The notes below the pieces were generated by a model. That model had not been told where the DNA came from. It worked only from the letters and a program-made list of their open reading frames with translations, and searched no databases. From contig CACRXP010000086.1 of the NCBI GenBank assembly GCA_902702965.1, forward strand, positions 1,400,800-1,464,799: DNA of 64,000 nucleotides, given 5' to 3'. How positions within the stretch are numbered: the first letter of the stretch is position 1; each line of letters starts with the position of its first letter. This DNA is from Spirometra erinaceieuropaei (taxonomy: Eukaryota > Platyhelminthes > Cestoda > Diphyllobothriidea > Diphyllobothriidae). Made by a program: the position numbers and the translations under genes. This document shows, piece by piece, positions 50,131 through 64,000 of this stretch.

Positions 50131-52257
50131 GCCGATCAGACAATATCGAAACACTAAGCAACATCATTTACACCCCGCGCCCTTCCAAATATCTTCAACC
50201 TCAATGTACACTCAAGGCTCCCACCGGTTTTGAGAGATATCTCCACATCCACTGCAAAGCCACCCGTATCGACGGCATGCAGCGGCGCATTGTCGACACC
50301 ATTAGCGAATGTCCCAGGCCGGACACCTCAGTGCCCATCCTCGCGCACCAAGCTTCGTGACCCCAGCCCGCCGAGTTCGACCCGACAACAAGCAGGCCAG
50401 GCCGACTCCCACGTCCGTATTGTATAGGGGTCAAAAGTGAAGAACAATTGTTAGCAGGGCAGTTACGAAACCTGGGCCCCTGCAGCTGTGTCCTCAACTA
50501 TAACTTTACAGCTTCGCCGTCTATCACTGTTGGCCTGTCACGTCTGCTCCGCATCCAGCTAGTCTCCACCCGTCCAAAGTGATTGTTTTCCACCCAATAA
50601 ACACCTGCATCCCCACCTGGCTCACATTTTGACAAGCAGTCAGAGCTGCGGAGACTCGTGAGACACGTCGACATCCGACTTAGCCTAAACCGATAATTTT
50701 TCAGACCGAAGTCTAGCGTAGATGGTAATTTTCCACCACGATGGGTGACCCATCGTCAGATTGGGGGTGGCCAAAGTACTCAGGGGAATAATTATCCCCG
50801 TTACCTGATAAGTCAATCAAAGGCCGTGTAACTTGTGAAATCGCCCGAGCATGCTGTCACTGTTGTATCAATTCATGGCCAACATGGTCATTGGTTAGAC
50901 TTTCGCGATTAAGTCAAGGGCTGCTGCGCCCCCTGCAGTTTACGACATCGTGATTTCCTGACACTACGCAGCTGCACGGGAAACTGGTGAAAAAGTAGAA
51001 CAGACGTGTTTGCAACGTGCGGAAGGAAAAAGCCAACAGGAAGGACCGTTTGATCCGTTAATTGGTAGCTGCATGGAAGCGTAAATACACTGACTCCGGT
51101 GACGGTCTGATTTGTGTCGACAAAGGCCTGACAAAACAAGGCAGTCGCATAGTAAATGGCTGCGGGCATTGAAGGTTCAAGTCAAAACTAGAACATGTTC
51201 AGCGTTGAGACAAATTACGAGAAAATATGAAAGTNNNNNNNNNNNNNNNNNNNNNNNNNNNNNNNNNNNNNNNNNNNNNNNNNNNNNNNNNNNNNNNNNN
51301 NNNNNNNNNNNNNNNNNNNNNNNNNNNNNNNNNNNNNNNNNNNNNNNNNNNNNNNNNNNNNNNNNNNNNNNNNNNNNNNNNNNNNNNNNNNNNNNNNNNN
51401 NNNNNNNNNNNNNNNNNNNNNNNNNNNNNNNNNNNNNNNNNNNNNNNNNNNNNNNNNNNNNNNNNNNNNNNNNNNNNNNNNNNNNNNNNNNNNNNNNNNN
51501 NNNNNNNNNNNNNNNNNNNNNNNNNNNNNNNNNNNNNNNNNNNNNNNNNNNNNNNNNNNNNNNNNNNNNNNNNNNNNNNNNNNNNNNNNNNNNNNNNNNN
51601 NNNNNNNNNNNNNCGAGAAAATATGAAAGTACACGTAATCGTAACAGGTCGACTGGCTTCTATTTGGTGTTAGGCGATAAGACTTGGCCATAAAATAGTC
51701 AGATTTGGGAAACTTCGTTCTGAGGCATGGGGAGGATTTAAAACTGCTTTACCAAAGTGTACAACAAACTAATTTCCCCATTAAGGAGTGAAAACTATCA
51801 ATGGACGACCTGGGGCTGAATTCGTCACCAAGGTGGCGAATGGACCTGAGTGGATTACGTAAACGCTTTGCGCACCCGAAACAAGTACGTGGCGTCGATC
51901 CCTGCCAATTATGAGGAGAAAGCCTGGCGAAACTTAAAATATCTTCGGTATATAAAAACGATTATACAAAATAGTTTTAAAAGGTCCCAAGGCAGGTTAA
52001 TGTAAATCTCCTGTGTTTCAAAATGCATGGCTGGACCTGAAAAAGACGAAAGATCCAGTATTAGCTCCATACTTCATGACCGTGAACCACATAATGTATA
52101 GGTAAAGGCGGTGCGTGACGGGAGCGTGAAGGCGATGGGTAGTGCAATCTGTAAACAGGAACCAGTTTGCCCTACGCAAAGCCTCCATGTCAGCCGTTTT
52201 TATCGAGGTAATTTCAATCTTCAAAACACCCAATATATGTGCGAGATGACTTACGAT
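50131..52257. other. Unassigned stretch and MCM2 3' flank
   Basis: Follows the LINE-B copy 2 relic, includes the N gap, and ends at the MCM2 stop codon. The MCM2 3' UTR must lie at the right end, but no AATAAA is visible between 51900 and 52257 on the minus strand. Confidence 0.35.
51235..51613. other. Assembly gap (379 N)
   Basis: A run of N. The 17 bases before it (51218-51234) and after it (51614-51630) are identical, CGAGAAAATATGAAAGT. The gap may therefore be an unresolved tandem repeat or two contig ends that really overlap. Confidence 0.98.
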
Positions 52258-56814
<4,557 letters not shown>

Positions 56815-57640
56815 CTTTTGAAAGCGCAATTCGGGCTGGGTGCGACAGTTCTGCCAATCAGAAGTCGGATTGGTTTTGACCCAAATTAGGGTTCAAATTA
56901 TTCAATGTTTAGAGAAAACGCGAAACCGTAAATACTTTAGAAGCGCTTTGTAATAAAAAACGCATTTTTAAATACCAGGCTCGGTGAATTCGCAATTGGC
57001 TTATTAAACGCTTTTATACTGTCCAAGCGGTATTTAAAATAGAAATTGTTTTCATGTGGAATCTAGTGAAGTCGATGAAAAGAAGCCATCTGAATAAGAC
57101 TGTACGAATCTAAAGTATATACAATCCCGAATATAGCACCCTGCAGTCGATGTAAACCAAGACTTTCTTATGACTTATGGACAACATATAACCCGTTTAT
57201 GTTCCCTCTATGACTTTCATTGTTGTAGAACTTCAGACTTGATTATTTCTGTCTCGTCTGGACTGAGTTTTTTTGGTGCATTTTAGGGAACTAAGCCTAC
57301 CCCTTTGCACTCAGTATTTACCACATGTAAAAAGGAAAGATTAGTAACAATGTGAAGAAGGCACAGTGTCAAATGAATTCAGACACATTCATATAGGCTA
57401 CTCGTTTTTATGGTTACACAGCCACTTAGACCGCTTGTTGTTGCAGCATATGTCCGTTAAGCCTATGTCTTAATGTCTCCACAGACTAAGACATTACAAT
57501 AATCTTTGACAGGTTACTCCACAGTTCCACGACACAGACTGGACAAATGCCTTCTCACATTTCTTGGGGAACAAGGAGTTTGAAGAGATGTTCCCAGAGG
57601 TTAGTTGTTGTGGTGCATTTAGAACACTTATTATGCAGGG
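56815..57640. other. MCM2 5' flank
   Basis: Stretch between the MCM2 start codon and the reversed LINE. It is AT-rich and has no coding capacity that I recognise. It probably holds the MCM2 promoter and 5' UTR, but I see no TATA box or other promoter element I would defend. Confidence 0.4.
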
Positions 57641-57928
57641 GACAGGGTAAGCCACGTGCGATAGGCGAGGTTTATATCAAGTCTTCACTCAACTGCTTTT
57701 AATTCGGAAAATATAGGTTTAGGTTTTTTAGACGGATCTCGTATGGCAGTACACCTATTCGGATCGCATTGTTGTGTATTAAGGACTTTATTTCGGCTCC
57801 CGAGACGCAGTATAGTTCAGTTTCATTGAATGAAAAGACAGGAGCTCAATGCATCGTCAATGACTTTCTATATTTTTATATCATCCGCAAACATGCCACA
57901 ATCGCAGTCCAATTTCTCTACACGATCA

Positions 57929-58622
57929 TTAATGAACCAGAAAAAGAGAATCGGTTCTGGCACTGAACCTTGTGGGACTCCGCTCACTGAGACTGCGCCT
58001 TGCTTGCTGTCGCTCCTCACAGAAAATTTGAGGACAACCGACGAGGAAGCCCTCGGTCCATTTAAAAAGTTTGCCTTCGATGTCCATGACTCTCATTTTG
58101 TAAGGGAGACGCTGTTGCGGAACACTGTCGAACGCCTTCCGGAAATCAATGTCGACCACATGTACAGAGTGTGTTTCATCGAGTGCACTTGTCCAGCTTT
58201 GCACTGTATATAGTAAGTTCGTTACACAAGATCACTCCTAAAAAGGCGCATTCTGCATTGGACAAGGGGTTGTGGGACTCCAAATTAACCATCAACTCCT
58301 TTTCGGCTGTATTCTCTTTGACTTTGAAGCAGATTGATGTCAGACTGACGGGTTTGTAGTTCGTCGCAAGAGCTCGACTACCGCTTTTGTAAAGTGATGT
58401 GATGCAGCTCGTTTTCTGGTCTGCGGGAAGAATTCCATTATCAAAGGATTTCTGGTAGAGAAAGGATAGCGATTTGGCTAACTCTCGAGCAATTTCGGAG
58501 AGCAGCTTCGCTGGGATCTCATCCGGACCAGGAGGTTTACATTCCTTCAAGCTTTTTAGTTCTTCGAAAATCGTTCCAGCCCTAGATACAATATTTTCAA
58601 TAATCGGACCTCCCATGCCCAC
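57929..58622 (-). pseudogene. Reverse transcriptase domain of LINE-A
   Basis: Two overlapping frames carry RT motifs. The first (58622-58176) has PPGPDEIP, QKTSCITSLYKSG, NYKPVSLTS and NPLSNAECAF. The second (58204-57929) has VDIDFRKAFDSVPQQRL, then shifts. The catalytic FADD follows in a third frame at 57880-57891. The frameshifts show that this copy cannot make an active enzyme. Confidence 0.88.
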
Positions 58623-59209
58623 GGAATCACTTGAAATAAAAACTGCTTCTCTTGTGAAAACAGATTAGAAGAAGTGGGCTAAATGCTCTGCTTTGTTTGT
58701 GCTGCCGGATATCTTGAATCCGTCATCATCACTCATGAGTGGAATCGGATTGCTGTAACGCAGACTTTTTTAATTGGCTGTGGATCAATTTTTAATTTTT
58801 AAACGCTTAGTTGAGTAAATTACTCTTGAAAAGTCATTTTCCTTTTAAAATAAACGACTTTGCTCTATTCCTTCCGACTTTATATTCTGTAAAGGTTGCT
58901 TTGTCGTTGTTTTCGCGACTCATCTTCCACAGCCATCCGATCTTGCTGACCTCCTTTTTGAGATCTTGCCTCCGCCACTGAAGTTGGTTGGATATCCCAG
59001 GCTTCGATAAAGGACAGTGACTCCTCGTTAAATGCAAAACCTATCCTTCAACAAATTTACATCCTCAGTGACGTTCCCGGAGAAAAAGACATCTCGACCT
59101 ATTTGTAATGCCCCAACTGTCCTTTTGCAAGAGTCACCTTGCCAGATATTTGGCCTCGTCTCATTAACTTGATTTGGTGCGAAATATAGTCCGAATTCTC
59201 ATACAAGTA

Positions 59210-59830
59210 TTACAAGATCACTTCTACCAAGAGGAGGTAAGCAGTATACTTCTTGCTGTCGGGATCTTTGGTGAAAACGAGATTCAAACAACTAGTCCGT
59301 TGCCCTCTCCGTTCTATAGTTGGAACTAGAATGTACTGAGCGAGAAGAACATTAAGTGCTGCCTTTAGAAAACAGTGATTGAAGTCATACTTTGAGCATT
59401 TCGCATGCATATTGAATGCAGGGTGCATTGAATTCTACCGTGAGAACGACGTACGGTCGACTGTCCACCTTCTTTATGTTCTCCAGAAAACAAGTATCTG
59501 TGTCGGGGTCCGTCAGTGGTGTTTGGTAAATAGTTACGACTTCGAAGGACCGCGACCCCCGTGCCTTTATAGTCAGCCAAATGGCATATATTTCGCCGAC
59601 AATCTTGTCGTTCCTCCTATATAGTCTGGAGCTGCTCTTTTGTATACATGGCAACTCCTCCACACTTGTGGTCCCACCTATCTCTCCTAAACCATTGGTA
59701 TCTTGATAACGTTACTTCCAAATTCCCAGCATTCTGTGACAGCAACGTTTCAGTTATAGCTACAAAATATGGAAGCGTATCGTTAGCCTGTATTCTCAGT
59801 TCTTCGATCTTCGAAAACAGATTCTAGTCA
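59210..59830 (-). pseudogene. APE-type endonuclease domain of LINE-A
   Basis: Contains the AITET, GGVAMYT, YAIWLTI and DFNAP-like blocks of apurinic-like LINE endonucleases, split between frames. The Asp of GDFNAP is lost (VEFNAP), and a stop and frameshift separate the N-terminal part (59830-59600) from the middle part (59663-59385). The C-terminal part (59428-59210) reads RGQRTSCLNLVFT, in place of the usual S-x-LDLVFT. Confidence 0.85.
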
Positions 59831-60837
59831 TTAGTTTAGGAATATTAAGTTAGGAAAGTTCGACAGAGCTTAATTCATTTTGCCCCGATTTTGCTAATGC
59901 TACGTTGCTACTGCACTCATGAGCACTGGCTTGTTCCAGGGCAACATTGCGTTCCATGGTATTACTCGTCCCCTTAAAATGGCCAGGTCGTTCTCTTCAG
60001 CTGCAAGTCTGCTCTTCGGTTCCGTCACTAGTTCGCAATATTTCAGACGTCCCGCTGGAGATAAGTCAGGCTGAAAAACCTCCTTGTGAGAGTTTCAGAG
60101 GTTCCCTTTACTGGATCAAAGTAAATTATCCACTCCTTTCCTGTTCAAAACAGTTGAAAATCCCGTGCGGTTACGAGGTTAGAAAACCTTTTCGAGTTTT
60201 CTGGTTTTCCCCTCAACTGTTTCTGCGTTTTCTATATCTTCCTGTTCCTATTCCACCATGATGTCGTCTTTTTTCACTCTGTGAGCATATATTCCCGTCA
60301 TACAGATTACCTTAAATGAAACGGAGAGACATATAACCCGGTTCAAACGATCATTTTTCTCCTGTTTTTGCAAACAAGGCAGAACTCGACTGTTAGTCCT
60401 TTGTATAGGAGACCATCGAAGCTGAATACCACCATGTCCATTGCCAAGGAACCGGTCTCTTACCCACTTTCAACTGATCTTCTAACGTATAGCGGCTCTC
60501 GGCTCATGAACCAATTCATCTCTGCATTCCAAGGGCTGTAAAGACAAACAAATCCCTCAGAGTTAAAAATGTGACACCTGCATTTCCCTATCAAATTAGG
60601 AGAGAAACCGGTGGCCATATGACAACACTTGAGGTAGCTACCTCCTTAACACTGCAGGTCAAGTCTTCTCTCTCGTCCCAGTTGGTCATCCGAGACTTCA
60701 CAGTGAACAGGGACATGAATTTAAAAATCAATGTGGATATCGTGGGAAACGTGGGACCGTCGAATAGATTTTTGTTGCCCGCCGAAAATCAACAGCTGGG
60801 TCTAAAATAAAAACCAGATTCCGAGCGAAATTTTAAG

Positions 60838-60885
60838 ATCTGACAAAGGTCTTCAGTACCGTCCGCCAGATGGACTCTGAAAAGG
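60838..60885 (+). mobile_element. Short LINE-B RT fragment
   Basis: DLTKVFSTVRQMD is encoded here, matching the RT motif A region DLTKAFDTVNREGL of LINE-B. Only about 16 codons are recognisable. Confidence 0.4.
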
Positions 60886-60928
60886 AATGTTAATCTTCAG
60901 TTGTTCAAGGCGCTTTGTACAAATAGCG

Positions 60929-61462
60929 CTACAATTCCACTATGGAAGAGTTGTCCGTGTTACGAACGGTGGCGCAGTCTCGCAAACTTTTCGGCGGCAC
61001 AGAGAAAGAGGTAGAGTTGTGCGCCCGCTCATGATTTCTCCAGTGTCGTTTTCGCAACAACCGCTTATTGACGCCTACTGTGAGGAGTGACTTCAAATAA
61101 ACACTGCATACCGAAATGATGGTTGCTGGCTCATATTTTGATGCAAGCGGGTATCTCTGAGAGTTTCCGCCACCAACGTTTATGACTTTTCGCTCGCTGA
61201 TCATTCTGGAATGAATGCTATGACTGGAACAGTGATTCACGGAGTCCTTGCTTCTGACTGCGCAAACCCCTGGCTGTCCATCAAGACGGTGGCGAAGACG
61301 GTGACTTATTGTCAACTGCCACCTGATGACCACAATTCGCTCGGGATCCGCATAAGTACAGTCCGCCCAAACGTGGCTTAAATTCTGAGGGACATCAAGA
61401 TCAACGTCGAGATCGTATGTCCGATCTGTGAAGGCAACAAAGCCCTCGACAGGTTGCAGCAT
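60929..61462 (-). other. Unidentified 177-codon open frame
   Basis: Long for this window and not low complexity. It starts MLQPVEGFVAFTDRTYDLD and has a charged, Ser-rich middle and a basic C-terminus. I do not recognise a domain. The first ~50 residues look more protein-like than the rest, so it could be an exon of an unannotated gene or part of a mobile element. No splice pattern is clear. Confidence 0.2.
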
Positions 61463-61870
61463 TCAGTTTTAAATTGGAGCCGTCTTCACGTGAGCATGAA
61501 GCTGAGGAGGTACTGGCTGCTGTCTGAACAACGCTCATGCAAGTCACGGAAGAGTGGACTGCATATGATATCCAGGCAAGAATGCCCAAACATTGACAAC
61601 CGTTAACTCCGGAACCCCTAAAGATGAAGTTACAGGAAAGGATTCAGGACACTGAAAAGAAGTGGCGCTCTCGGTATACGCATCATGCCGTGACAGACGC
61701 AGATGCGGTGAGACAGATGCGTCGTGAATACGAACGATGAGTGCCTGCTCAAGTGACTATTCTACGACCACATCGTTACTGGTTTTGACAAACATGGGAG
61801 ACAGAGGTGTTGTTACAAAACATACCAAGCGCCGGCAAGATGTGGCCTGGTAGCCCCACGTGATGGACAC

Positions 61871-61990
61871 AGTACTGTTGGGGTTGGGGTTAAGGGTTAG
61901 GAGTTAGGAGCTATGGTTCGTGGTTAAGGTTAGTGGTCGGGGTTAGGTTTTAGGATTAGCGGTTAGAGTTAGGGGCCAGGGTTAGGTGTT
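61871..61990 (+). repeat. Degenerate TTAGGG-like (telomere-like) tract
   Basis: About 120 bases of GGGGTTGGGGTTAAGGGTTA-type DNA with many GTTAGG and GGTTAG units. Flatworm telomeres are TTAGGG. This tract is internal and imperfect, so it may be an interstitial remnant or a minisatellite. The G-runs could form a quadruplex. Confidence 0.6.
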
Positions 61991-62154
61991 AGCACAACTA
62001 TTTCTCACCCATTCAAAAGTAAAACCGTGCATTCCCAATAGCTTTTCTTTTGCATACAACTACCTGACCTCGTCGCATGTGCCTTCCCCGACCCCACCTG
62101 TAAAAAACCCTATTACCACCAGTCCCGTACTAGAGGTGACTGGGGATTGCTTAC

Positions 62155-63035
62155 TTCAGGTGGGACTACCAAACCACATCCGACCCAAGCGCTCCCTCAA
62201 ACACCTGCAAGTCGACCCTGATGTATTAAAGGATCATGTGTCAAAACGGCAGGAAGGCGCACTGCTATTCAAGCAGGAGTAGCCTTCGAATTCAGCTAAG
62301 GAGTTTTTAAAAAGACCTAAAAGAGACTCATCGGTATCAAGTGTCAGGGATTAATAACACAAGCTCCCAAGACTACCAACGTGCCCACAAGCTGAACGGA
62401 CTCTCAGAGCACGGATCAAGCATTTTAGACATTTGCGGAGGAGGACAACCTCAGCATAACTAATCCGCTCCTGATTTCACAAAGCACCACCACCACCATC
62501 ATCATCCTCCCCCCATCAGCAATGTGGACTCAGCTCCGGCCTATCATCACCACGATGACGCCGACGTTGCTGGTCAGTCGTAGGTCCACGGCATTGAGAG
62601 CAACGAATCAATGTCTAGAGCCCTGGCATAAGCCCGTCACGCACGCTTCATTTGCCAACACTGTCCTGGAAAATTCACACGCTACATGAATATCTTCCTC
62701 CGCATGCGCATACATGAACGCGGACATAACAGCAATTTCGTCACGACCCACAACCAGTTCCAACATCAAAAACTCCCATAACTCCACTACTGCCAACCCC
62801 GCAACAACCATTAACAGCGTTGTTGCAGGCACTAGCTCCATTGACACAGTCTTACGCCGACCCTACCCACGCCGTATGTCTGAATCAAGCGCCGACGTGG
62901 TCGATCGCTTGTGAATTCATCTTGTTAAGACAGGCGAACTGGTTTCGCGTCAAATATCCGCCACACCATAAACTTTTTCGCAACATATATGCGATCTACT
63001 TCACCCGAGCTGGTGTGGCAGTAAAGACGCTGTGG
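62155..63035 (+). mobile_element. LINE-B copy 3 (C-terminal and zinc-finger tail, decayed)
   Basis: The frame from 62155 reads KRSLKHLQVDPDVLKDHV, which aligns with the conserved SLKHLQVDPDTWEDL of this LINE's C-terminus. Finger-like blocks follow: CPQAERTLRARI (about 62390), FICQHCPGKFTRYM with FLRMRIHERG (62650-62725), and the spacer SSIDTV..RMSESSADVVDRL (62836-62914). A His-rich run comes from CAC/CAT triplets at 62485-62510. Several stops are present. Confidence 0.65.
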
Positions 63036-63059
63036 GTAGGATAATATGTGCCCCCTCAT

Positions 63060-63570
63060 ATACGACAGGGGCACACTTTCCGTCCCCTTTGTGCACTATG
63101 AGTGGACCAGATATTGTGTGGCACGCGCAGATGGGCCGTTTAGCTTTGTCACTTGCCCCGTCTGATCCCGCCACCAGTTGGATGTCCGTCTCGGACAGTA
63201 AACTGATACATAGGAGAGGGAAACGAACAAAATACAGCCTCTGTAAAATCAGTCATCATGGCACATCAACGCATTTATATCTGGCAAATCCGACGCGAAT
63301 GAGTTTACCATGACGTCCTGTCGGTCGTAGTACATGAAGTAGGGACCCGGAAGTGTGTGGAACGCGCGTAGACGGGCTGTATGAATTTTCCAGTTACTGC
63401 GACGCACCCACCTCCGGCCGTCTGGACAGCGTCTTCCTATTGGAGCAGGGCGGGTGTGGGAGGAGAGAGGGCAGTAAGGATGCACAAGTCGCTCACTACG
63501 AATTCGCGTGCTAGTCGCCGCGGCGCACATTCTGTGGGGCACTCGATGGACGAATTTCACGCGCAACGGT
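63060..63570 (+). repeat. GC-rich dispersed repeat R1, two partial units
   Basis: Two related partial units follow each other. The first has ATTGTGTGGCACGCGCAGAT (63111-63130). The second has GTGTGTGGAACGCGCGTAGA (63352-63371), a G-rich GGGCGGGTGTGGGAGGAGAG (63449-63468) and GTGGGGCACTCGATGGACGA (63532-63551). Confidence 0.55.
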
Positions 63571-64000
63571 TGAACTCCCCGGTTCCAAATATCAAAATCG
63601 TGTGGTTAACGCAAAAAGTCAGCGTGTGGGATATGATGAATGAAGTCAGCTTGTTGCTACGGAAGCGTAATCTCTTGAACTAGAAATTGCTGCGGACGAT
63701 GCAGATACCAGACCCCTATATTTGCCAGGCAAGCGCTTCAGAATTTACCTGCATGGAGGGCGAGGAGAAAAATTTGTGCGACGGACTTGCCTGGGGCGTG
63801 TTTCTGTCGTCCGAGTCAGTTCTCCACAACAAAAATATGGAAACAGGTAAGTTGACTTTTCCCTATACAAGTCGCTGCCGCAAAAAGCTAGAGGATAACC
63901 GCCTCCGCAATTGAGAACAACTTGGGCTACTCATATTCAATCGTTGCGTACACGCACCTAAAAACAAACCTTTCCCTGCCGCTTCTATGCTTATGAATTT
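63571..64000. other. Unassigned right end
   Basis: No recognised gene; two short frames without known domains. Confidence 0.35.

Larger units (their letters stand above)
57860..60280 (-). mobile_element. Degenerate non-LTR retrotransposon (LINE-A: ORF1 remnant, APE endonuclease, RT)
   Basis: Read on the minus strand, frames with several shifts and stops give a LINE polyprotein. The endonuclease starts near 59830 (KIEELRIQANDTLP, ITETLL) and continues with GGVAMYTKEQLQTI (about 59640), GEIYAIWLTIKARGSRSFEV and a GDFNAP motif changed to VEFNAP (about 59440). The RT follows: KECKPPGPDEIPAKLL (about 58540), NYKPVSLTSICFKV, VVDIDFRKAFDSVP (about 58140), SGVPQGSV (about 57980) and the catalytic FADD at 57880-57891. 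Upstream of the endonuclease, a charged region to ~60280 may be an ORF1 remnant. Family: CR1/Jockey-like APE LINE, copied and pasted by target-primed reverse transcription when alive. Frameshifts and the changed catalytic Asp make it dead. It lies head to head with nothing obvious and ends ~1 kb upstream of MCM2. Confidence 0.88.

Overview
This is eukaryotic, repeat-rich, single-copy-gene-poor DNA. It is best explained as a fragment of a flatworm genome, most likely a cestode and probably one of the large diphyllobothriid-type genomes. Three things support this: a 12-exon MCM2 gene in which 8 of 11 introns are only 30-37 nt long (cestodes are known for a sharp mode of about 36 nt), Penelope-like and non-LTR retroelement relics, and a LINE of the 'craniofacial development protein 2'-like type that ends in C2H2 zinc fingers, which I associate from memory with Spirometra/Schistocephalus annotations. 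The species call is inference.

The only host gene I can support is MCM2 on the minus strand (52258-56814). It can be spliced conceptually from ATG to TAG with every exon phase agreeing, giving 893 codons against about 904 for human MCM2. It carries the zinc ribbon, Walker A, Walker B and SRF arginine-finger motifs.

Everything else recognisable is mobile or low-complexity DNA. From left to right: a ~990 bp fold-back element (about 0.3-1.3 kb); a long unassigned AT-rich stretch; a GC-rich dispersed repeat (R1, 10.5 kb); a tRNA-headed SINE (11.6 kb); a decayed Tc1/mariner transposase (14.9-15.4 kb) between termini matching the fold-back family; a LINE RT fragment (17.4-18.0 kb); SINE-like copies (20.2-21.1 kb); fold-back element 2 (24.4-25.4 kb); a second fold-back family (27.1-27.7 kb); R1 (28 kb); the 3' end of a relatively intact LINE (28.9-29.8 kb); a decayed zinc-finger-tailed LINE (32.6-36.9 kb) broken by a young Penelope-like element with a GIY-YIG ORF and 185 bp perfect inverted repeats (35.2-36.15 kb); R1 (37.3 kb); fold-back copies 3 and 4 (38.1 and 42.3 kb); a large ATC/TTC microsatellite (40.7-40.95 kb); a short TIR element filled with telomere-like repeats (46.1 kb); R1 (46.5 kb); a GAA tract and LINE RT fragments (47.4-50.1 kb); a 379 bp assembly gap (51.2-51.6 kb); MCM2; a reverse-oriented endonuclease/RT LINE just upstream of it (57.8-60.3 kb); and degenerate TTAGGG-like DNA, a LINE zinc-finger tail and R1 to the right end.

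The most interesting structures are a hammerhead-ribozyme-like motif in both arms of the Penelope inverted repeat, the fold-back family with TA/CAGT ends that may be the non-autonomous partner of the mariner relic, and the ultra-short introns. No bacterial operons, CRISPR arrays, rRNA genes or intact tRNA genes were seen.
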